Assembly: GCA_946186125.1 (NCBI GenBank)
Contig: CAMHLZ010000040.1
Span: 1-32,802, forward strand
Reading direction: 5' to 3'
DNA length: 32,802 bases
DNA from: an uncultured Lachnospira sp.
GTDB lineage: Bacteria; Bacillota; Clostridia; Lachnospirales; Lachnospiraceae
A program made the position numbers and the translations under genes. Shown here piece by piece: positions 25,896-32,802 of the stretch. Below the pieces are notes generated by a model. The model saw only the letters and a list, made by a program, of their open reading frames with translations. It did no database searches and was not told where the DNA came from. The first letter of the stretch is position 1, and each line of letters starts with the position of its first letter.

Positions 25896-28361
25896 CTAAT
25901 CCATCTCTACTTTTACTTTCTTTAATTTCCAGATGTCACTTACATATTCCTCTATAGTTCTGTCTGATGAGAATTTACCGACATGAGCTACATTAAGTAT
26001 AGCTGATTTTGCCCATCCGGCTTCATTCTTATAAGCTTCCTCTACCTTTTTCTGTGCTTCAACGTATGAGCGGAAATCTTTAAGTATAAAATAAGTATCT
26101 GCTCTGTCAGTTGAATTTGTATTCAATAACGAATCATATATTTCTCTGAATCTTTCAGGATCCTCAGGAGAATAAAATCCGTTAATCAGCTGCATAAGCA
26201 CTTTTCTGATATCCATGTCATTGTTAAATAAATCCATCGGATTATATCCGCCATTCTTTTCATAATTAATTACTTCTTCTGAACTAAGTCCGAATATAAA
26301 TGCGTTTTCCTCTCCAACTTCTTCAACAATCTCTACATTTGCACCATCCATTGTACCAAGTGTTAAAGCTCCATTAAGCATGAACTTCATATTACCAGTT
26401 CCTGATGCCTCTTTACTTGCAGTCGAAATCTGTTCACTTACGTCTGCTGCCGCAAATATTATCTCAGCATTAGATACCCTGTAATTTTCTATGAACACAA
26501 CTTTGATTTTGCCATCAATTGTCTTATCGTTATTAATAACATCTGCAACGCTGTTAATTAATTTTATAGTAAGTTTTGCACGTCTGTATCCTGCTGCAGC
26601 CTTTGCACCAAAGATAAATGTTCTAGGATAAAAATCCATCTCCGGATGCTCTTTAATCTGATTGTAGAGATACATTACATGAAGTATATTAAGAAGCTGA
26701 CGTTTATACTCATGAAGTCTCTTTACCTGCACGTCAAATATTGAACGTGGATTTACTTCTATGCCATTATGTTCTTTAATATATTTTGCCAATCTTACTT
26801 TATTCTGATACTTAATGTTCATAAATTCTTTCTGACATTTTTCATCAGAAGCATATAATCTCAAATCAGAAATTTTTGATAAATCCGTAATCCAGTCTTC
26901 GCCTACTTTTGAACTTACCCAGTCAGCAAGAAGAGGATTACCGTGCTTTAAGAATCTTCTCTGTGTGATACCATTTGTTTTGTTATTAAACTTCTCAGGC
27001 ATCATCTCATAGAAATCTTTTAATTCCTGATTCTTTAAAATTTCCGTATGGAGTCTTGCAACTCCGTTTACAGAAAAGCCTGCACAGATTGCAAGGTTCG
27101 CCATTCTTACCTGACCATCGTAAATAATCGCCATAGCTTTAATCTTATCCTGATTATTAGGATATTTTTCCTGAATCTGAAGCACAAATCTTCTATTAAT
27201 CTCCTCAACAATCTGGTAGCATCTCGGAAGGAGTCTTGAGAATAATTCCAAAGGCCATTTTTCAAGTGCCTCTGCCATGATTGTGTGATTTGTATAGGCA
27301 CAGCACTTATTTGTAACACTCCATGCTTCATCCCATTCAAGACCATATTCATCCATAAGTATTCTCATCAATTCTGCAACAGTTACCGTTGGATGTGTAT
27401 CATTAAGCTGGAATACAACTTTTTCATGGATTTTTTTAATATCATCATGTGAATCCATGTATTTTTTTATCGCTGTCTGCACACTTGCAGATACAAAGAA
27501 ATACTGCTGTTTTAATCTTAATTCTTTACCTGCATAATGATCGTCACAAGGATATAATACCTCTACAATCGTTTTTGCCAGATTTTCCTCTTCTGTCGCC
27601 TTCTGATAATCACCTTTATTAAATGACTCAAGCATAAAATGCTGCATTGGCTCAGCATCCCATATTCTCAATGTGTTTACTACATTATTGCCATATCCGA
27701 CAATCGGCATATCAAACGGTACCGCTCTTACTGACTGATAATTTTCCTGAATAAAGTTATCTCTTCCGTCATAGCCTTTTTCCACTCTGATATATCCACC
27801 GAACTTAACCTCACATGCATACTCTTCACGTCTTACTTCGAACGGATTTCCATTCTTAAGCCAGTTATCAGGAACCTCTACCTGATATCCGTTCTCTATC
27901 TTCTGTTCAAACATACCATAACGGTATCTGATACCACATCCATAAGCAGGATAACCTAATGTGGCAAGTGAGTCAAGAAAACATGCAGCAAGTCTTCCAA
28001 GTCCTCCGTTACCTAATGCGGCATCAGGTTCCTGGTCTTCGATAACATTTAAATCAAGTCCGAGTTCTTCTATAGCCTCTTTAATATCTTCTCTTGCCGA
28101 AAGATTTATGATTATATTTCCAAGTGCTCTTCCTGTAAGGAACTCCATCGAAAGATAATATACTGTCTTTGCATCCTGCTTTTCATACTCTTTGTGAGTT
28201 GCAATCCACTGGTCGATTACATAATCTTTTAAAGCGTAAGCAACAGCTTTATATTTATCAATATCTGATGCCTCTTCCAATGTTTTACGCGAAAAGATTT
28301 TTACGTAATCATTTACTTCTTTTTTAAATTCCACTTTAGAAAATTCTGATTTGCTTTTCAT
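25896..28361 (-). CDS. glgP: Glycogen/starch phosphorylase
   Basis: About 821 aa, the usual length. It releases glucose 1-phosphate from alpha-1,4-glucans with pyridoxal phosphate. The PLP lysine is K659 in EASGTGNMKFMLNG. Other marks: LGNGGLGRLAACFLDS, GYGIRY-like (here GCGIRYRYG), QLNDTHPT, KRLHEYKRQLLN and GAKAAAGY. The first ATG (28367) abuts AGGAGG with no spacing, so the third codon, ATG 28361, six bases from AGGAGG, is the start. It begins 18 bp after ileS with no room for a promoter between them, so it probably depends on the ileS T-box transcript. A promoter inside ileS cannot be excluded. Confidence 0.95.
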   Translation of the reverse strand: MKSKSEFSKVEFKKEVNDYVKIFSRKTLEEASDIDKYKAVAYALKDYVIDQWIATHKEYEKQDAKTVYYLSMEFLTGRALGNIIINLSAREDIKEAIEELGLDLNVIEDQEPDAALGNGGLGRLAACFLDSLATLGYPAYGCGIRYRYGMFEQKIENGYQVEVPDNWLKNGNPFEVRREEYACEVKFGGYIRVEKGYDGRDNFIQENYQSVRAVPFDMPIVGYGNNVVNTLRIWDAEPMQHFMLESFNKGDYQKATEEENLAKTIVEVLYPCDDHYAGKELRLKQQYFFVSASVQTAIKKYMDSHDDIKKIHEKVVFQLNDTHPTVTVAELMRILMDEYGLEWDEAWSVTNKCCAYTNHTIMAEALEKWPLELFSRLLPRCYQIVEEINRRFVLQIQEKYPNNQDKIKAMAIIYDGQVRMANLAICAGFSVNGVARLHTEILKNQELKDFYEMMPEKFNNKTNGITQRRFLKHGNPLLADWVSSKVGEDWITDLSKISDLRLYASDEKCQKEFMNIKYQNKVRLAKYIKEHNGIEVNPRSIFDVQVKRLHEYKRQLLNILHVMYLYNQIKEHPEMDFYPRTFIFGAKAAAGYRRAKLTIKLINSVADVINNDKTIDGKIKVVFIENYRVSNAEIIFAAADVSEQISTASKEASGTGNMKFMLNGALTLGTMDGANVEIVEEVGEENAFIFGLSSEEVINYEKNGGYNPMDLFNNDMDIRKVLMQLINGFYSPEDPERFREIYDSLLNTNSTDRADTYFILKDFRSYVEAQKKVEEAYKNEAGWAKSAILNVAHVGKFSSDRTIEEYVSDIWKLKKVKVEMD

Positions 28362-28379
28362 AATCATCCTCCTAATATT

Positions 28380-31300
28380 TTAGTTTTTCTTAACTTCAAG
28401 AGTTACTTTTTCTCCATTAATATCCCAGTCTTTTTTATATCCTTCTATTGAATCAGTAACTATTTGCGTAGCTAATACTTCAGACTTAATCTGCGCTTCA
28501 TTCTTTGATACAATTTCTGTAATCTTATCATTATCCTGTACAGAAACAGTAATCTTATCCATTACTTCAAATCCTGCTTCTTTACGCATTGTCTGAATCT
28601 TGCTGACAACTTCTCTTACAAAACCTTCCTCCAAAAGTTCTTCCGTAAGATTAGTATCAAGAACGACTGTAATCTTATTATCACTTTCTGTGACATATCC
28701 TTCTTTCTGATCGATTTCAATAAGAAGGTCATCCTTTTCAAGCTCTACTTCCCCGCTTGGAAGAGAAAGTTTTAATGCTCCGGTTGCATTAACTTCATCC
28801 ATTGCATCATTTCCATCTACTTCTGAAAGTGCTTTTCTGATATCATTTAACTGCTTTCCAAATTTTGGTCCAACCGTTCTTAACTGTGGTTTAAAGCTGT
28901 AAGAAGAAAATTCTCTTACATCATCCGTAAATTCTATCGTCTTTACATTCAACTCATCTGCAATGATATCTACATAATACTTAGACAGCTCAAATCCTGC
29001 CTTAACATACATTCTGCCAATAGGCTGTCTGTTCTTGATGTTAGATACATTTCTGCAGGCACGTCCCATTACAACCACTTCTAACAAATCTTCCATGTCA
29101 GCCTCAAGTTTTTCATCTATAAGTTCTTCTTTTACTTCCGGGAAGTCGCATAAATGGATACTTTCAGGTGCATCCTTATCAATGCTTCTCACAAGGTTCT
29201 GGTATATATCTTCTGTCATAAATGGTATCATAGGGGCTGCAGCCTTTGATATCTCTACCAATGCCGTATACAATGTCATGTATGCATTAATCTTATCCTG
29301 CTCCATTCCTTTTGCCCAGAAACGCTCTCTCGAACGACGTACATACCAGTTACTCATCTCATCCACAAATTCCTGCAATGCTCTGGCTGCTTCAGGAATT
29401 CTGTAATTACCAAGATTCTCATCCACCAGTTTAATTACGGTATTTAATTTAGATAACAGCCATTTATCCATTACTGTCAGTTTATCATACTCAAGCTTGT
29501 AATTCAAAGGATTAAACTCATCTATATTTGCATACAATACATAAAATGCATACGTGTTCCAAAGTGTTCCCATGAATTTACGCTGTCCTTCCGTAACAGC
29601 TTTGTCATGGAATCTGTTAGGAAGCCATGGTGCACTGTTTGTATAGAAATACCATCTGATTGCATCTGCTCCGTGAGTCTTTAGTGCATCAAACGGATCT
29701 ACGGCATTCCCTTTCGACTTACTCATTTTCTGTCCGTTTTCATCCTGTACATGTCCCAAAACAATTACATTCTTATATGGTGCCTTATCAAACAGAAGCG
29801 TAGATTCAGCCATCAATGTATAAAACCATCCTCTTGTCTGGTCCACAGCCTCTGATATAAAATCAGCCGGAAATTGTTTTTCAAACAAGTCCTTATTTTC
29901 AAACGGATAGTGATGCTGTGCAAACGGCATTGCACCTGAATCGAACCAGCAGTCAAGCACCTCAGGTACTCTGTGCATTTCGCCTCCACATTCCGGACAT
30001 TTTAATGTTATCTCATCAATGTACGGTCTGTGAAGTTCAACCGTTTTTGCCTTCGGATTTCCACTCATTTTTTCAAGTTCTTCACGGCTTCCAATTGCAT
30101 GCATATGCCCACATTCGCACTGCCATACGTTCAAAGGTGTACCCCAATATCTGTTACGTGAAACACCCCAGTCCTGGATATTCTCAAGCCAGTTTCCAAA
30201 ACGTCCTTTTCCAAGTGATTCCGGTATCCAGTTTACTGTATTATTATTTGCAATAAGTCTGTCCTTTACTTCTGTCATTTTAATAAACCATGACTCTCTT
30301 GCATAGTAAATAAGCGGTGTATCACATCTCCAGCAGAACGGATAATCATGCTCAAATTTTGGCGCTTCAAATAACAACCCTTTTGCATCAAGATCTGTCA
30401 AAATCTTAGGATCAGCATTTTTTACAAACATACCTGCATATGCAGTCTCTTTAGTCATCTCACCCTTGCCGTCTACAAGCTGTACAAATGGCAAATCATA
30501 ATTGCGTCCTACTTTCGCATCATCTTCACCAAACGCCGGTGCTATATGAACTATACCGGTACCGTCTGACATTGTTACATATGAATCGCATGTAACAAAA
30601 TATGCTTTCTTTCCCTGTTTTTTGCAGATATCAACTGCACAGTCGAACAATGGCTCATATTCTTTGTATTCTAAATCTTTGCCTTTGTACGTCTCAAGCA
30701 CTTCATATGCTTTTTCATCTTCTTCTGCTAAAGGTGACAATACTTTATCAGCAAGCGCCTCGGCAATATAGTATGTATATCCGTCAACTGCTTTTACCTT
30801 TACATAGTTTTCATCAGGATTCATACATAATGCAACGTTAGAAGGCAATGTCCATGGCGTAGTTGTCCAAACAAGGAAATATGCATCTTCTCCGGCAACT
30901 TTAAATCTTGCCACTGCTGAACGTTCTTTTACGGATTTATAACCCTGTGCCACCTCATGTGACGATAAAGGTGTTCCACATCTCGGACAATATGGAACAA
31001 TCTTAAATCCTTTATATAAGAGCTTTTTATCCCATATTTCTTTTAATGCCCACCACTCTGACTCAATAAAATTATCATCATATGTTACGTAAGGGTTATC
31101 CATATCTGCCCAGAAACCTACAGTACCTGAAAAATCTTCCCACATTCCTTTGTATTTCCAGACACTTTCCTTACATTTTGAAATAAACGGATCAAGTCCA
31201 TATTCTTCTATCTGTTCCTTTCCGTCTAATCCGAGGAGTTTCTCTACTTCAAGTTCAACAGGAAGTCCGTGTGTGTCCCATCCCGCTTTTCTTGGAACCA

Positions 31301-31532
31301 TATAACCTTTCATAGTCTTATATCTTGGTATCATATCCTTAATAACTCTGGTAAGAACATGCCCAATATGTGGCTTACCATTTGCAGTAGGAGGTCCGTC
31401 ATAAAATGTGTATGTTGGTCCTTCCTTTCTGTTTTCCATACTCTTTCTGAATATGTCGTTGTCTTTCCAAAACTTTTCTGTCTTTTTTTCTCTCTCTACA
31501 AAATTAAGATTACTTGATACTTTCTCGTACAA
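28380..31532 (-). CDS. ileS: Isoleucyl-tRNA synthetase (IleS2-like)
   Basis: 1050 aa. It charges tRNA-Ile. Class I motifs are HIGH (55-58) and KMSKS (602-606). The editing domain contains FLVWTTTPWTLPSN. YCPRCGTPLSSHEVAQGYK and the segment RFGNWLENIQDWGVSRNRYWGTPL are typical of type 2 (eukaryotic-like) enzymes, a group in which many members resist mupirocin; this property is inferred from the family, not shown. The start is TTG 31532, with AGGAGG seven bases upstream. A T-box leader precedes it and glgP follows closely. Confidence 0.95.
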   Translation of the reverse strand: MYEKVSSNLNFVEREKKTEKFWKDNDIFRKSMENRKEGPTYTFYDGPPTANGKPHIGHVLTRVIKDMIPRYKTMKGYMVPRKAGWDTHGLPVELEVEKLLGLDGKEQIEEYGLDPFISKCKESVWKYKGMWEDFSGTVGFWADMDNPYVTYDDNFIESEWWALKEIWDKKLLYKGFKIVPYCPRCGTPLSSHEVAQGYKSVKERSAVARFKVAGEDAYFLVWTTTPWTLPSNVALCMNPDENYVKVKAVDGYTYYIAEALADKVLSPLAEEDEKAYEVLETYKGKDLEYKEYEPLFDCAVDICKKQGKKAYFVTCDSYVTMSDGTGIVHIAPAFGEDDAKVGRNYDLPFVQLVDGKGEMTKETAYAGMFVKNADPKILTDLDAKGLLFEAPKFEHDYPFCWRCDTPLIYYARESWFIKMTEVKDRLIANNNTVNWIPESLGKGRFGNWLENIQDWGVSRNRYWGTPLNVWQCECGHMHAIGSREELEKMSGNPKAKTVELHRPYIDEITLKCPECGGEMHRVPEVLDCWFDSGAMPFAQHHYPFENKDLFEKQFPADFISEAVDQTRGWFYTLMAESTLLFDKAPYKNVIVLGHVQDENGQKMSKSKGNAVDPFDALKTHGADAIRWYFYTNSAPWLPNRFHDKAVTEGQRKFMGTLWNTYAFYVLYANIDEFNPLNYKLEYDKLTVMDKWLLSKLNTVIKLVDENLGNYRIPEAARALQEFVDEMSNWYVRRSRERFWAKGMEQDKINAYMTLYTALVEISKAAAPMIPFMTEDIYQNLVRSIDKDAPESIHLCDFPEVKEELIDEKLEADMEDLLEVVVMGRACRNVSNIKNRQPIGRMYVKAGFELSKYYVDIIADELNVKTIEFTDDVREFSSYSFKPQLRTVGPKFGKQLNDIRKALSEVDGNDAMDEVNATGALKLSLPSGEVELEKDDLLIEIDQKEGYVTESDNKITVVLDTNLTEELLEEGFVREVVSKIQTMRKEAGFEVMDKITVSVQDNDKITEIVSKNEAQIKSEVLATQIVTDSIEGYKKDWDINGEKVTLEVKKN

Positions 31533-31570
31533 TTTAGTGCCTCCTTATAAACCTATAACCGGTAAACGTT

Positions 31571-31611
31571 AAGAATAATAAAAGCTCTCATCCCGTAAAA
31601 GGACGAAAGCT
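31571..31611 (-). terminator. T-box intrinsic terminator of ileS
   Basis: Minus-strand AGCTTTCGTCC (31601-31611) pairs with GGGATGAGAGCT (31583-31594) in an 11-bp stem, allowing G-U pairs. It is followed by a T-rich run to 31571. It lies right after the T-box sequence, as required for antitermination. Confidence 0.85.
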
Positions 31612-31845
31612 GTCATTTGTCTTCGTTATACCACCTGTTACTACACTTGTCATCTTCTGATGACGCATAAGTCTTCCCTGTAACGTGGGAACTACGCCGG
31701 ATACTACTTATCATAAAAAAATGTTCGCGCCGGGACTCCGAAGTGATTTTCACAATGATTCTACCGATATCCCTTCTCAGCAACACAGGACTCTCTGTAA
31801 TTTTCAAAACATTGCTACTGTCTTCATCAATGTCAACTTATTATG
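31583..31845 (-). promoter_or_regulatory. Isoleucine T-box riboswitch
   Basis: The leader has the ordered marks of a T-box: GATGAAGACAGTAG at the 5' base of stem I, AGAGAG and GCTGAGAAGGGA in distal stem I, a specifier region GTGAAAATCACTTCGGAG, then the T-box core GGTGGTATAACG (minus strand, about 31624-31635) and a terminator. The likely specifier codon is AUC (31745-31747), matching Ile; another AUC at 31757-31759 is the alternative. The UGGU of the core can pair with the ACCA end of uncharged tRNA-Ile. Low charging should open ileS, and probably glgP, to transcription. Confidence 0.88.
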
Positions 31846-31864
31846 GATTTTAAATAATATTTTA

Positions 31865-31893
31865 ATTATACAGTGTATAAAAAAATGTGTCAA
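31865..31893 (-). promoter_or_regulatory. Consensus sigma-A promoter of the ileS leader
   Basis: TTGACA (31888-31893), exactly 17 bp, TATAAT (31865-31870): both boxes are perfect. Transcription would start near 31858, just before the T-box. Confidence 0.85.
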
Positions 31894-31916
31894 GTGATTA
31901 TTATTAATACAACTCA

Positions 31917-31949
31917 AAAGGATGTGCGAATAAGCATCACACACCCTTT
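31917..31949 (-). terminator. Hairpin after the surface-protein gene
   Basis: An 11-bp stem with two G-U pairs (AAAGGGTGTGT with GCACATCCTTT) lies a few bases past the stop at 31958 and ends in TTTT. It separates this gene from the ileS promoter. Confidence 0.6.
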
Positions 31950-31957
31950 GTTATATC

Positions 31958-32802
31958 TCATTTTTTCTTTACAACATACTTTACAGTCTTAGAAACCACA
32001 TTTCCGGTAACTCTGTCCTTGATGTACACTCTTAATTTGTATGTTCCGGCTTTCTTTGGCGTCCATGAAACTATCTTCTTTGTCTTATAGCCTGAAATCG
32101 TTTTAGCCTTTGTTGAACCGAGTCTGTATGCAAATTTGAATTTATATCTGCCACTTCCTCCTGCTCCGACTACAGCTAACGAAATCTTCTTACCTACTTT
32201 AGCCTTCTTGCTTGATTTACTCATAGTAAACCTCTTAACTATAAGTTCATCATATACCTCAACAGACTTTATCTTAGCCTTAACTACTGTAGAATCATCT
32301 TTAGCATAAACATATACATTGTATACTCCTGCCTCTGTCGGAATCCAGTCCACAGATGATGATTTTGAGTAATTTTTGATAATTTCTGTGTCGCCATCCT
32401 GATTTACAGCTATAAAACGATATTTAACTGTTCCGTCTGCATCCTCAGTTACAGCTTTTAAGCTGATGATATCTCCAGGTGCAATGTCATCCGATGATGT
32501 CTCTGCCTTAAATGAAGTAATCTTTAACTCAGCCTTTGTTGTTGTCTCATCCTGCTTCGTTGTTGTCTCATCCTGTTTCTTTGTCGTAGTCTCATTCTGC
32601 TTTGTTGTTGTCTCGTCCTGTTTTGTTGTTGTCTCGCTCTGTTTTGTTGTTGTCTCGCTCTGCTTTGTTGTTGTCTCGTCCTGTTTTGTTGTTGTCTCGT
32701 CCTGCTTTGTTGTTGTCTCGTCCTGTTTTGTTGTTGTCTCGTCCTGTTTTGTTGTTGTCTCGTCCTGTTTTGTTGTTGTCTCGTCCTGCTTTGTTGTTGT
32801 CT
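31958..32802 (-). CDS. C-terminal part of a repeat-rich surface/secreted protein with two Y_Y_Y-like beta domains
   Basis: The frame runs in from the right edge (281 codons seen) and ends at TAA 31958; the N-terminus is outside the window. The visible part begins with about 12 copies of the heptad TTTKQ(D/S/N)E, a Thr/Lys/Glu linker. Two similar ~95-residue beta-sandwich domains follow: one has VKYRFIAVN ... DWIPTEAGVYNVYVYAKD, the other YKFKFAYRL ... SWTPKKAGTYKLRVYIKD. This is the triple-tyrosine (Y_Y_Y) type of domain common at the end of clostridial cell-surface enzymes. The protein is probably extracellular, with the linker spacing a missing N-terminal domain. The catalytic or binding part cannot be guessed. 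Confidence 0.75.
   Translation of the reverse strand, partial: TTTKQDETTTKQDETTTKQDETTTKQDETTTKQDETTTKQDETTTKQSETTTKQSETTTKQDETTTKQNETTTKKQDETTTKQDETTTKAELKITSFKAETSSDDIAPGDIISLKAVTEDADGTVKYRFIAVNQDGDTEIIKNYSKSSSVDWIPTEAGVYNVYVYAKDDSTVVKAKIKSVEVYDELIVKRFTMSKSSKKAKVGKKISLAVVGAGGSGRYKFKFAYRLGSTKAKTISGYKTKKIVSWTPKKAGTYKLRVYIKDRVTGNVVSKTVKYVVKKK
32535..32802 (-). repeat. 21-bp tandem repeat encoding TTTKQDE, about 12.7 units
   Basis: Units of 21 bp run to the window edge, each encoding TTTKQDE with S or N variants at one position. One unit near the inner end has an extra Lys codon. Near-identity of the outer units suggests recent expansion. The reading frame is kept whatever the copy number. Confidence 0.92.

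Noticed and set aside
31613-31807. 64-aa open frame on the minus strand before ileS
   Set aside because: It lies wholly inside the T-box leader, whose conserved structure explains the sequence, and it has no ribosome site.
32535-32802. Tandem 21-bp repeats considered as a CRISPR array
   Set aside because: The units adjoin without spacers and encode an in-frame protein heptad.

Overview
The window looks like chromosomal DNA of a low-GC, spore-lineage Firmicute, most likely a Lachnospiraceae-type Clostridium relative. The evidence is the AT-rich sequence with consensus sigma-A promoters, AGGAGG ribosome sites and frequent TTG/GTG starts, a T-box-controlled ileS, the dnaX-ybaB-recR cluster, and a spoIID-spoIIQ pair with sigma-E- and sigma-F-type promoters. 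Every gene I accept is on the minus strand, so transcription runs from high to low coordinates. No tRNA, rRNA, CRISPR array, transposase or phage gene was seen.

From right to left: the right edge (31958-32802) is the C-terminal part of a large surface protein with a TTTKQDE heptad-repeat linker and two beta-sandwich domains. Next is a consensus promoter and an isoleucine T-box leader driving ileS, with glgP (glycogen phosphorylase) a few bases behind it. After a strong hairpin come a 4'-phosphopantetheinyl transferase, spoIID and a spoIIQ-like gene. spoIID and spoIIQ each have a sporulation-type promoter of the expected compartment, yet both proteins have lost canonical catalytic residues. 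A sigma-A promoter at about 23250 then starts a tightly packed run: a 521-aa membrane protein (remotely NuoL-like), spmB, a DUF2079 membrane protein, pfkA, dnaX, ybaB and recR.

Directly behind recR, 21 bp away and with overlapping reading frames, is a three-gene condensin-like cassette: JetA/MksF-like, JetB/MksE-like and a 1465-aa JetC/MksB-like SMC ATPase. No JetD (Toprim nuclease) gene follows. In that place is a 1098-aa protein with its own promoter, made of N-terminal TPR-like helices, a long acidic and coiled-coil middle, and a C-terminal SpoVK/CbbX-like AAA+ domain whose Walker B and arginine finger look degenerate. This SMC cassette joined to a DNA-repair operon, plus its unusual partner gene, is the most interesting part of the window.

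The left third holds a NatAB-type ABC exporter, an acyl-CoA synthetase-type adenylate-forming enzyme, and a scrambled region with a 42-bp direct repeat, a broken FN3-domain gene and an exported protein of unknown function that runs off the left edge.
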